DNA of 23,798 bases from Oscillospiraceae bacterium. GTDB taxonomy: Bacteria; Bacillota_A; Clostridia; Oscillospirales; JAAYXM01. The DNA lies in assembly GCA_017408185.1 (NCBI GenBank), contig JAFQVE010000062.1, positions 1 through 23,798 of the forward strand, given 5' to 3'. Shown one piece after another: positions 8,999-17,800 of the stretch. Within the stretch, counting starts at the first letter, position 1, and each line of letters opens with the position of its first letter. A program made the translations under genes and the position numbers. The notes under the pieces were generated by a model. That model was not told the origin of the DNA. It saw only the letters and a list, made by a program, of their open reading frames with translations, and did not search any database.

Positions 8999-11363
8999 AC
9001 TCGGAATATATTACTTTATATTCTGCACCGTCTTTATAAATAAGATAGCCCTTTGCAACGGAATAATCCGACTGTGCAGTAAACTGACCGTGGGATGAAT
9101 TTCTCTGGGAATTCATCTTCTCGGAGCAGAATGCAATCGTTATTGCATCGCTTTCTCCGAATATTATTCCAACTTCAATAATTTCCTTATCTCCTGCGTC
9201 ATATTCAATCATATATGCGTCATTCTTGACAACATCATCCATAACTATCTTCGGCGAATTGTCATATCCGCTTGCGGCAACAGTAATCTCGGTATTTCCC
9301 CATACGTTGAATGTATAGGTTTCGCCAAAATCAACTACCTTGCCGTCACGAAGCCAATATACTTCTCCATTTGCAGAAGTAAGTGTTATTTCATCATCAT
9401 AGAAATATTCTCCGCTTACCTCACCCGAAACACCGTTTGAGGGAATTGTTACAGAAAACTTTGCTTCCGTTTTTACAAACTTTGCAACCGCACGTGTGAA
9501 AGCCGTTACGTTTTCAAGAACAAGCGGAGTTTCCTCTGCTATCCACCAATCATTGAATACATATCCGACGAGTGTTGGATTATTTTCGGGTTTTCCTTCT
9601 GATATTGCCCTTGTTTCAAGATACTGGCCATTTTCGTTATAATATTCAACTACAGCTTCGTCATTTGGAACATCCGAATAAACAGCAGTCAACATTGTAT
9701 GTGTTGTCGCCGTAAATTCATATTCGGCAGAAACGGAGACAATTCTTCCATAGTCTGCACTTCCTCGTACCCAACCTATAAATCTCTTCCCTTCAAGATC
9801 TGCCGCAGATACCTTAACCGAAGTTCCTCTTTCAACCTGTATGGGATTGAGCTTTGTATAGTTCTTAATTTCTCCGCCTATTTCAAGAGTTAATTCGCCT
9901 TCGGAATCTGCTGCAAAGGTAACTTTTGAAGACACGGAGTTATCCTTGACGCTGACAGAAACAGCATCTGACGTTACTGCAGTTCCGCCAATCTCAACAG
10001 TTGCCGTGATATTTGCAACTCCGCCTCCGACAGCCATTATTATTCCATTTTCCGAAACAGTTACAACTTTCTTGTCGGAGCTTTCATATGTTATCTTAAC
10101 GCTTTCATCATTACCTCCGTCAAGAGGAGCATTGCCCGTGTTGAATTTTTTAGCGCGGAGATCAATTTTCACATCGTTCGCAAAGCTGATTTCTCCGGAA
10201 ATGTTTGCGGTTTCATTCTTTTCAAGCTCCGCTTTGTCGCTTTCAATCGTGACAGCGTTTATTGCAATAAGGCTGTCCGTCTTCTCGAAAGTTACTTTAA
10301 CGGGAAGCATAGCCGAATGTGCTCCACCCGAACCGCTCGCAAGAAGTGTGAGCTTATGAGCTCCCGAAGACAGCTCCAATGGGCGAAGCTTTGCGGATGT
10401 TGCGTTTGCATAATCCGCTTTGTCTGCTCTGCAATCAAATCTTCCGATGTAGATGCCGTCTATAAAATAGTTTATATATCCACCCTCCGGACGATGCATA
10501 CCATATGCCGTTATGTCGTATGCTCCTGCTCCTGATACATTGAAATCAAAAGTGATGTATCTGTTGTCGATAGTATTCCATGTCGCAAACGAAGAATACG
10601 TTTCAAAGCACGAACCGGTAGAGCCGTCGGCTATCGTCGAATTCGCACCGTCAACTGACCACCCCTCACCCTTTGAGGTTGCAAGATAATTCGGATATCT
10701 TGTTGCTCCGGGCACGGCATCGGGTGTGTTCCATCCCTCGGTCGGTGTCATTGTGCTTGTGTCGCCCTTACGGAAGTCTACGTTGAAATCATCTGTGATG
10801 ACCTTCTTGAAATCTACCTTCACGGGAAGCATCATTGCATTTGCTCCCGATGATTTCTCGGCAAGAAGCTTAAGCTTATGAGTTCCCTCCGTAAGCTTCA
10901 CCGTCCCGAGGGTTTCTGACGTCGGAGTTGTGAGATCGTCCTTTGCTGCATAGCAATCAAATTTTCCGACGAACTCGCCATCAATAAAATAATTTATATA
11001 TCCACCTGCGACGCGATGCATACCATACGCCTCGACCTCATACGTTCCGTCTCCCGGAACCGTAAAATCAAACGTAACGTACTCATTGCCGGTTGCACTC
11101 CACGTTGCGATGGACGTGTATGTATCGAAATATGACATCGTGGAACCGTTTGCCAGCGTTGAGTTTGCCCCGTTTACTGACCAGCCCTCACCCTTTGTAT
11201 TCTCCGTATACGTCGGATACCTTGTTTCGCTATTCATTGTGCTTACATCTCCTGTGCGGAAGTCAACGGAAAACGAGCCGTCTTCCTCCACTGCAAGTGC
11301 AAAGCCCGACATCAGGCTTACGAGCATACAGATTGCGATAATAACTGATAATGTTTTTTTCAT
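8997..11363 (-). CDS. Secreted multi-module accessory/binding protein with C-terminal HGQFTA domain (788 aa)
   Basis: A signal peptide (1-24, ALA|VE) is followed by two beta-sandwich modules (about 27-189 and 190-362) nearly identical to those opening the downstream lyase. Next come a Big2-like unit (about 365-475) and two or three small repeats of InlB-B/divergent Flg_new character (about 476-695, with a Gly-Trp core near the first). A C-terminal domain of about 90 residues carries a Tyr-Met-Ile-Glu-Tyr-Asp motif, a Gly-Ile-Ile-Phe-Gly motif, His758-Gly-Gln-Phe-Thr-Ala and a final Gly-Tyr-Leu-Ile-Tyr. The same domain ends the partial protein at 23463-23798. I see no catalytic domain and no SLH, LPXTG or membrane anchor, so it should be secreted, or held on glycan through its modules. 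It is the middle gene of the GH20-accessory-lyase operon (gaps of 17 and 12 nt) with a good AGGAGG site. Inferred role: glycan binding or presentation to the lyase. Exact function is unknown. Confidence 0.8.
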   Translation of the reverse strand: MKKTLSVIIAICMLVSLMSGFALAVEEDGSFSVDFRTGDVSTMNSETRYPTYTENTKGEGWSVNGANSTLANGSTMSYFDTYTSIATWSATGNEYVTFDFTVPGDGTYEVEAYGMHRVAGGYINYFIDGEFVGKFDCYAAKDDLTTPTSETLGTVKLTEGTHKLKLLAEKSSGANAMMLPVKVDFKKVITDDFNVDFRKGDTSTMTPTEGWNTPDAVPGATRYPNYLATSKGEGWSVDGANSTIADGSTGSCFETYSSFATWNTIDNRYITFDFNVSGAGAYDITAYGMHRPEGGYINYFIDGIYIGRFDCRADKADYANATSAKLRPLELSSGAHKLTLLASGSGGAHSAMLPVKVTFEKTDSLIAINAVTIESDKAELEKNETANISGEISFANDVKIDLRAKKFNTGNAPLDGGNDESVKITYESSDKKVVTVSENGIIMAVGGGVANITATVEIGGTAVTSDAVSVSVKDNSVSSKVTFAADSEGELTLEIGGEIKNYTKLNPIQVERGTSVKVSAADLEGKRFIGWVRGSADYGRIVSVSAEYEFTATTHTMLTAVYSDVPNDEAVVEYYNENGQYLETRAISEGKPENNPTLVGYVFNDWWIAEETPLVLENVTAFTRAVAKFVKTEAKFSVTIPSNGVSGEVSGEYFYDDEITLTSANGEVYWLRDGKVVDFGETYTFNVWGNTEITVAASGYDNSPKIVMDDVVKNDAYMIEYDAGDKEIIEVGIIFGESDAITIAFCSEKMNSQRNSSHGQFTAQSDYSVAKGYLIYKDGAEYKVIYSE
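10287..11363 (-). repeat. N-terminal two-module repeat, copy 2
   Basis: This is the partner of 7905-8984. It encodes the signal peptide and two beta-sandwich modules of the 788-residue accessory protein. Near-identity over the first module, alongside diverged signal peptides, points to a recent duplication followed by local gene conversion, or conversion alone. Confidence 0.88.
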
Positions 11364-11370
11364 TTTGATT

Positions 11371-11377
11371 TCCTCCT
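11371..11377 (-). promoter_or_regulatory. Ribosome site of the 788-residue accessory protein
   Basis: AGGAGGA on the minus strand lies 7 nt before the ATG at 11363 and just after the stop of the GH20 gene (11381-11383). This supports the chosen start and an operon with GH20. Confidence 0.75.
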
Positions 11378-11380
11378 GCT

Positions 11381-13153
11381 TTATTTTTTAAGAGCAACAA
11401 GCTCATTTTTCCTGGTTTCAATCTGTGATTTGAAGATTTCAACGCCTTTTTCAAAATTGCGTCTTATCCAAAGCTCATAGAATTCTTTCGCAAGTCGATC
11501 AGAAAGTACGATGAGCTCATCGAGTTTTTCATTTGAAAATTTATAGCCCATTCTTATTTTGCAAAGCTCACTTGAAAGAATTACCATTTCTGAATTGAGA
11601 ATTATTTCAGATTTGAGCTGTTCGTCAAAATCAAGCTTTTTTATGTCTGAAAGCACTTTGTTGACATATTCCGTGACATTATTAAAATAGAACTCATCAC
11701 CGCATTCTTTAATGTCATAGAAATATGCATAGCGGGATTCATTCAGCGGAAGTCTGAAAAGCTCTCCGCACATTGTTCCCACATGGACTCTTTCGGGTTC
11801 AAGGAGATAATAATTCCCCATTCTGTAAAGAAGTCTTGATACAGGAACTCCTCCAAAAATCTCTTCATCCACATATTTTTCGGAATTGCGGATAAAATCA
11901 GCCTTAAAAGTCTCTCCGTCCTGCTCAGCCCCTGTATTCCATCCATATTGACCGCAAAGTGCTATCGGCACATAGCTCCAGACTGCAAACTGTGCGTGCC
12001 CTGCATTTCCCCAATCGGTGAGGAGAATTCCTTTTCCGCCGTGCTTCACGGCAATCTCTGCCGCAGTTCGGATGTTGAAGGTCGTTACATCCATTCTACC
12101 TGTATAGCTCAGGTGTGTGTTTACGGAAGGACAGACATAATAATTCAGTCCTGCATTTTTAAACATTATGCAGTGCTCTGTCATAAGCTGAGACTGAATA
12201 AGCTCATAACCCCATTCGAGAATAACGGAATCTTTTGGGATCATTTCATAGAGCTTTTCACTCTTATAAATCATATCAGACCAAAACATAACCTTTTTGC
12301 CGTGTTTCTTTCCCACCTCTTCATTGAGACGGCTGAGCCACTGCATAAAGAGAATATCTTTTCCGTTTTTATCGCAGAACTCCTTTGTTTCTCCCTTTCC
12401 GAGACCATACGCCTCATCCAGTCCTATATTGACGTATTCTGATTTGAAATTCGGAAGAAGCGAATCATAAAGCTTTGAGATAAATTCGAAGCTTTCAGGG
12501 AGAAAAGGGTTAATTGTGTTCGTCTGATTTTCTCCGTCCATAACGCAGAGATGCTTAAATTCATCAAACTTAAACCAGTTCTCAAGATGCCCCAAAGAAT
12601 TCTGATTCGGAACAAGGTCTATAAACCTTTCCTCGCAATAGGCTTCAAGCTCTTTGATATCATCTTCCGTCAGACAATCGAAGTTTTCTGTGTATTCGGG
12701 AAAAGCATTGTATTTAAAGCATTCTCCCTCCATATAAAGCTGAAGTTCATTATATTTGAGCCCCGAAAGATAATCTATGAGTTTTTTTATCTCGGAGACT
12801 TTCGGCATACGACCGCGGCTGATGTCAAGCATATATCCGCGGCGTGAAAGCTCCGGTTTATCTTCTATGTATATAAAGTCAAGAGTATCTCCACTCTTCT
12901 TTATAAGCTGAAGAAGTGATGTTACCGCACGGTATATTCCAACCTCGCAGGAAGCACCGATTGTGATACCGCCGGCATCAACCGTGATTGAATATTCTTC
13001 AGTTCCGAAAAGCGGCTTTTTTTCAATCTTAATATCATCGTTTCCTTCTTTTATCTTATTGAAAAAAGCGAGAAGCGAAATTTCTTTACAGCTTGTTTTC
13101 AGCCTGTATCTTCCCTCTCTTTTTTCTATCTTTTGCACTCTTGGAAATATCAT
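11381..13153 (-). CDS. Cytoplasmic glycoside hydrolase family 20 (beta-N-acetylhexosaminidase-like)
   Basis: This 590-residue protein has a GH20-type N-terminal alpha/beta domain (about 1-100), a TIM-barrel catalytic domain (about 101-430) and a helical C-terminal part. The barrel opens with an Arg-Gly-Tyr-Met-Leu-Asp-Ile-Ser-Arg motif. It carries Asp246-Glu247 within Ile-Gly-Leu-Asp-Glu-Ala, the family's catalytic pair: Asp positions the substrate acetamido group and Glu is the acid/base. The usual Pro-Gly-His region reads Pro-Asn-Gln-Asn-Ser-Leu-Gly-His (182-189), and an Asp380-Trp-Gly...Gly-His motif follows. There is no signal peptide, so it should remove non-reducing GlcNAc or GalNAc from imported oligosaccharides. 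It is first in the operon, with an AAGGGGTG ribosome site 7 nt before the ATG. Exact sugar specificity is uncertain, and related GH20-like subgroups may act on other hexosaminides. Confidence 0.85.
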   Translation of the reverse strand: MIFPRVQKIEKREGRYRLKTSCKEISLLAFFNKIKEGNDDIKIEKKPLFGTEEYSITVDAGGITIGASCEVGIYRAVTSLLQLIKKSGDTLDFIYIEDKPELSRRGYMLDISRGRMPKVSEIKKLIDYLSGLKYNELQLYMEGECFKYNAFPEYTENFDCLTEDDIKELEAYCEERFIDLVPNQNSLGHLENWFKFDEFKHLCVMDGENQTNTINPFLPESFEFISKLYDSLLPNFKSEYVNIGLDEAYGLGKGETKEFCDKNGKDILFMQWLSRLNEEVGKKHGKKVMFWSDMIYKSEKLYEMIPKDSVILEWGYELIQSQLMTEHCIMFKNAGLNYYVCPSVNTHLSYTGRMDVTTFNIRTAAEIAVKHGGKGILLTDWGNAGHAQFAVWSYVPIALCGQYGWNTGAEQDGETFKADFIRNSEKYVDEEIFGGVPVSRLLYRMGNYYLLEPERVHVGTMCGELFRLPLNESRYAYFYDIKECGDEFYFNNVTEYVNKVLSDIKKLDFDEQLKSEIILNSEMVILSSELCKIRMGYKFSNEKLDELIVLSDRLAKEFYELWIRRNFEKGVEIFKSQIETRKNELVALKK

Positions 13154-13209
13154 AAAAAATCACCCCTTTGTTTTTTGCTACTTTCCTCCACGTTAATTCT
13201 TTTGTAATA

Positions 13210-13235
13210 ATTATAGCATATAAAAATCGACGATT
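13210..13235 (-). promoter_or_regulatory. Extended -10 promoter of the GH20-accessory-lyase operon with possible operator
   Basis: On the minus strand, TGCTATAAT (plus 13210-13218) is an extended -10 with a perfect TATAAT. No good TTGACA-like -35 lies 16-18 bp upstream, which fits an activator-dependent promoter. A perfect inverted repeat AATCG-A-CGATT (13225-13235) lies just upstream and reaches the -35 position. It is a candidate binding site for the neighbouring AraC protein or another regulator. The predicted start near 13203 gives a leader of about 50 nt. Confidence 0.55.
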
Positions 13236-13253
13236 GTTGTCCTCTTTATTTTA

Positions 13254-13289
13254 AAAAGCTCACCTCGTACAGCGACACGGTGAGCTTTT
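13254..13289. terminator. Intrinsic terminator after the AraC gene
   Basis: An 11-bp perfect stem pairs AAAAGCTCACC (13254-13264) with GGTGAGCTTTT (13279-13289) across a 14-nt loop. On the minus strand the T-run forms the 3' side of the stem and runs on into AT-rich DNA. It lies 8 nt after the AraC gene's stop and upstream of the GH20 promoter, so the GH20 operon is likely a separate transcript. Confidence 0.78.
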
Positions 13290-13297
13290 CTTTCAGT

Positions 13298-14173
13298 CTA
13301 TATTTCACGTTTTATAAATTGCTTTGGAGTTGTATTGTGATTTATCTGCTTGAATGCTTTTATGTAAGTATCTGCATTTTTGAAGCCACACATTTTTCCG
13401 GCTTCTTCAACACTATATCCTTCATATAAATATTCAACCGAACGCACAATCCGATAAACGGTAACGAACTGGTTTATTGTATGATCGGTATACCTTTTAA
13501 ACATTTTGCTAAGGTGATATTTATCGAAGTAGCATGCATCCGCAATTTCATCAACAGTAAGCTTTGAAGTGATATTCTCCCTTATATAATCTATGACTTT
13601 ATGCATTTTCTCTGTTTCAAGCTGCCATTCACTACCGTCAACCGTCTCGCCGTTTTCAAGGCAATTAACTATAAATTGAAGAATCTCACGATTTCTCAAA
13701 TCTCTTTCTTTTCGGGAATCGATTGGTATGCTGCTTAGTGAAACAAACATATTTTTAAGGACATCGGCGTCCTCATTGGATATCAATACAATGGTTTTTT
13801 CATCGGCAAGCTTATGAATTTTTTCTGCAACAGCTGTATAATCACTATCTATTTTTCTGACTATGTCAAAAAACGAACTTATCATATACCACTCATCATA
13901 CTCTTCCGTGAGCTTCATATGGGAGAAAATATTGTCTTTTCTTATCGCCAATATATTTCCATCTGCAACGTATCTTTTCCCATTGACGCAAATCTCCGCA
14001 GCAGCGTTTTTGAAAAAGTCAAGTGTCAGCACCATATTATAAAATATCTGGGTATAGTTGTCTCTGTTTTCGCAAAATTTTTCCCATTTTACATTGTGGC
14101 AGTTAATAATATTTTTCATCGCATACCTTCCGTAACCGCCGTCGTTGTACACAAAGCTCACCTGCCTTTCCAT
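13298..14173 (-). CDS. AraC-family transcriptional regulator (cupin-like sensor + HTH)
   Basis: This 291-residue protein has a C-terminal AraC-type DNA-binding domain (about 192-291) with two helix-turn-helix units. The first lies around Leu205-Phe225 and the second around 253-275, with the usual Cys-Gly-Phe turn before the last recognition helix and a Thr-Pro-Lys-Gln-Phe near the end. The N-terminal half resembles the AraC cupin ligand-binding domain, with a Val-Asn-Gly-Lys-Arg-Tyr strand and a following Gly-Asn-Ile-Leu. It probably senses a sugar released from the target glycan and activates the adjacent operon and perhaps the upstream one. The ATG at 14173 has no clear ribosome site and only about 9 nt of predicted leader. 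The ATG at 14119 (codon 19) has GGAAGG 6 nt upstream and may be the true start, giving 273 residues. Single gene with a terminator on each side. Confidence 0.88.
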   Translation of the reverse strand: MERQVSFVYNDGGYGRYAMKNIINCHNVKWEKFCENRDNYTQIFYNMVLTLDFFKNAAAEICVNGKRYVADGNILAIRKDNIFSHMKLTEEYDEWYMISSFFDIVRKIDSDYTAVAEKIHKLADEKTIVLISNEDADVLKNMFVSLSSIPIDSRKERDLRNREILQFIVNCLENGETVDGSEWQLETEKMHKVIDYIRENITSKLTVDEIADACYFDKYHLSKMFKRYTDHTINQFVTVYRIVRSVEYLYEGYSVEEAGKMCGFKNADTYIKAFKQINHNTTPKQFIKREI

Positions 14174-14188
14174 TATAAAACCAATAAA

Positions 14189-14241
14189 ACTATAACATAA
14201 TTTAGCTTTCTATGCAAGCAAAAACAGATTTATCAAGCAAA
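14189..14241 (-). promoter_or_regulatory. Promoter of the AraC gene with direct-repeat candidate operator
   Basis: On the minus strand there is an extended -10 TGTTATAGT (plus 14189-14197) with a weak TTGCAT -35 17 bp upstream. Two copies of TTTGCTTG (plus CAAGCAAA at 14215-14222 and 14234-14241) repeat with a 19-bp period. The nearer one overlaps the -35. AraC-type proteins often bind direct repeats about two helical turns apart, so autoregulation is plausible but not shown. Confidence 0.5.
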
Positions 14242-14274
14242 TGAAAATATAAAACAAATGCGTAAAACACAAAA

Positions 14275-14307
14275 CAACGGATGAAGCATTAAACGCCTCA
14301 TCCGTTG
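14275..14307. terminator. Intrinsic terminator after the 3041-residue lyase gene
   Basis: A 10-bp stem pairs CAACGGATGA (14275-14284) with TCATCCGTTG (14298-14307). The inner part has one mismatch and two further G-C pairs. On the minus strand it is followed by TTTTGTGTTTT. Both stem arms match the terminator at 1766-1798 almost base for base while the loops differ, so it appears to be part of the duplicated 3' end. Confidence 0.85.
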
Positions 14308-14318
14308 TTTCTGTTTAT

Positions 14319-14852
14319 TTACTTCTTATAGTCGAGGATTCTCTTTATGAGAACTGCCACTTCTGCTCGTGTTGTATAATCGGTTGGTGCGATTTTGCCG
14401 TTCTTTCCGTTAACTAAACCTGCTGTGATAAGTGCCGAGACGGCTTCTTTTGCATAGTCTGCGACATAACGGAAGTCTGCATATTCAACATCTGCAATTT
14501 CAAACTCAACATCAAGCTTCTGCATTGCACGGTATACAATCACCATCATATCCTGACGAGTGATTGTGTTTTTAGGTGCGTACTTATTATCACCTATTCC
14601 GTTTACAATGCCTGTATTTCGGGCGACTGCAAGTTCACGTGCAAAGTAGTCGGAAGCATCAACGTCTGCAAAATTCTCCGTATCATCACTTTCAAGCTCA
14701 AATGCACGTACAAGGAGAATTGCAAAATCTGCTCTTGTGATATTATTTCCGGGTGAGAAGGTTGTCTCGCTTGTTCCCTTGATAATACCTTCCTCTGTAA
14801 GGGCGTTGATTTCTTCAGCCGCCCAGGCGTGGTTTCCGAGGTCAACAAAACG
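14319..14852 (-). repeat. SLH triple-domain repeat, copy 2
   Basis: This segment encodes the three SLH domains (residues 2865-3041) of the 3041-residue lyase and matches 1812-2354 in the same orientation. The region between SLH2 and SLH3 is the most diverged part, and the last SLH plus stop and terminator is the most conserved. Confidence 0.8.
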
Positions 14853-17800
14853 AGTTGTTGTTTCGGGAACATCGGGTGTTGTTGGCACATCGGGCGTTTC
14901 CACTTCGGGTTTTGTAGGTTCGGTCGGAGTTGTTGTGGCTGCACCACCGCCTCCGCCGGTTGTTGAGCCGTAGACCTTTACAACAAAGTCCATTGAGGAT
15001 TTTCTTCCGGATTCGTCCGTTGCGGATACGATGAAGAGATTTTCACCAATCTGAGAGTTTTGTGCTTTCCATGTAAGCTTTCCTGTTTCTTTTTCTATTG
15101 AAGCACCTCTCGGACCGGAAATCAATTCATAAGTCATGCTCTCGCCGTCTTCGTTTGCAGCAACTATGGTATAAGACATCACACTGCCTACGCTTGTAGT
15201 CAAGCCTTTACTTTCGGAAACAAACTCAGGTGAGCCGTCTTCAATGCTTGTAAGCGGAATGCGGGCAGGCATTCCCTCGCCAATGATATAGACATAACCA
15301 AGCTCAGGCTCATTGACGTTCTTATACTTGCGGATTGATGTTACTCTGCCCACATCAATCGCAACATCGTCACCACGGCGTTCAGCTCCAATAATCTTAT
15401 AAGAGCCGCTTCGTGTTTCCGGACCATTGTCAACGAAGAGATATCTGCCGGAAAGCTCTGCCAGGTCTGCATCACTTACAGGCTCTGTGGGAGTGATAAC
15501 AATTTCATTTTCAAGTACAAGTTCTGTTGTGAATGACTTTACCACGCCTTCAATTGCACCCTTACAATCAGTCATATCACCGATGATATCGCCATCGTGA
15601 ACATAAGTATAGGTATTATTGCCATCTTCGTTTACAGTATAAACTCCTACAAAACCACGGAAAGCAAGTTCAAGGTCTCCATCTGTAACCTTGTATGTGA
15701 CTTTGTTATTGGTAGCGTAGAAGATATAATCCACCCTGCCACTTGTATGGGTAATCTTAAGGACCGCTGATGCATCCTTATCCCCTTCCGCACCGTCTGT
15801 AATTTCCATTGTGAGTTCTTCACTTGATGTGAGAGCACGAGTTGTGCGATAAGGTTCAAAAACTGTTGTAAAGAGTGTATCGAGGTTTTCTCCGCTATTT
15901 TTCACAAGAACATATTTGAGTCTGTCAATGTTCTTGTTTTCGGCTTTCTGCGGCGGATATCCGTCGGCAATTGCCACTTCACAAGTTGCACCGTTTTCGA
16001 GATTTCTTCCATTGAACATTGTCATATGGAGTCCAAGACCATTTGAATCCTTGATCATTTTATTGAAGTCCTTTATCGCAAAGTCAACTTCAAATTTTCC
16101 CGAAGGATTGCTGTCACGATCAACATTGTTAAGCCACGTATAACCACGGGGATATACTGTTTCATAGTCCCATGCTGCAGGAGAATTGGGATCCTTTCCG
16201 TAAGGAACATCTGCACCTGCATATGAGCCTACGTAATTTCCGCTTTCATCAGTCTGAGAAACGAGTTCAAGACCAGCTGTTCCGCTGATTTCATTGGACT
16301 GTGCGTGGAGGCTGTAGAGATGATCGTCACCGCCAAGAACACGGAAGAAGTCAACCGTATAAGAAACGCTATCATCAATATCTACGGTGACAAGACTTCT
16401 TCTGTATTCATCCGTCTCTTCGTAAACATACGGAGTAGAAACGTCCATAAGCTGAACCATTCCGTCATCAGAGAAGTGCTTTGCCTTACCGCGGATTTCT
16501 TCGTTGTTGATCTGATTTTTCTCATTGACCATAACAGTATTATGAGAAAGCACCGTTCCTGTCCACTGGAGACGTTCAGGATCTGTTCCGGTAAGTGTCG
16601 GATAACCGAGGTCGGGCATATAATTGAGTCCGAACGCTGTCATACCGAGGTTAAGTGTGTCGTTGTGTCCGTGACCGGAGTTGCTTCCAAAATACATCCA
16701 TGTATTTCGGAAGGTGTTTGTCTGTGTTGCATCCGTGACAAGTTTATAGTTCTTGCCTGCACGGAGCATTCCGAGACCGAAGTGAGTCATCATTTCCGAA
16801 TCGAGGTCAAGCGTGCCATATTCTTCAATAACATCACGGATTTCCGTTTCAAGAGACTCCGGATTCTTGAAGGTTATCGGATATGTTACACCTTCATATC
16901 CATAACGGTCATAGTATACCTGAGCAAAAATCGGGTCTGCAAAAGCTTCCCAACCGTCGCGAATTCCTGTTACGCCTGCCCAATGACCTGCACCTGCAGT
17001 TGAGCCGGAGTCACCGATCTGCGGTGTGTAGTAATCCATCATAAGCGGATAAAGAGAATGGAGCATCTGAACAAATTTCGGATGATTGAGAAGATTTGCC
17101 TCCTGATATCTTTCATATACCGCAAGCACTCTCTGAACCTTAACGAGGTTTCCAAGCCATGTATTGTTGTAGCTTGATGCCTCATTTCCCATACCATCAC
17201 CGTCGATTGTGTTTACGAGAACTTCATCGATACCGCCGCCACGACATTCTGAGGTCGCAGAGCGAATCCATCCCGGTGCCATTAAATATTCAAGCCATTC
17301 CTTAGTTTCCGGCATTGAATCAAGAACTACTGCACCCATTGCATTCGCTGCCTGCGGCATACCGAAGTTACCGGAAACCGAGCAATCACGGAGTCCTTCA
17401 AGAGCCGTACGGATAAGACCATCTTCAATGTTTGTTCTTATCTGTGATGCACTTTCTTTTGAGTGACGCATCTTTATCTGCTTAGATTTTTCACTCAGAT
17501 ATTTAATTACAAACGTATCCTCATAAACATCGAATACCATATCATAGCATTCAATTCTCGTTGTTACCTCGCCACATTCCCAAATACAACCAACAGTCTT
17601 ACCAGTGTAAATTCCGCCGTCCGAGTTGGTTACTATATCTTTCCAAAGGGATGTGTCATAGTCCGGATAGAAATCTGCGATTCTGTCAAGAAGAATTGCC
17701 GCAGCTCGCCCGTATTTTATTTCACCTGTGTGGAGATATGCATTTGCGCAATTTGTTACAGCCTTGGGGAGAATTGCGCCGTTTTGGTCATAATCGGTAA

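Noticed and set aside
11948..12442. A 164-codon plus-strand open frame opposite the GH20 gene
   Set aside because: It overlaps the GH20 catalytic Asp-Glu and Asp-Trp-Gly motifs on the other strand; no independent support.
14174..14318. Possible riboswitch or small RNA between the AraC and lyase genes
   Set aside because: The interval is accounted for by a promoter, the direct repeats and a terminator; no further stable structure is visible by eye.
16305..17003. A 232-codon plus-strand open frame inside the 3041-residue lyase gene
   Set aside because: It is antisense to the catalytic core, has no ribosome site or recognisable protein character, and the opposite frame carries the conserved HGH and Tyr motifs.
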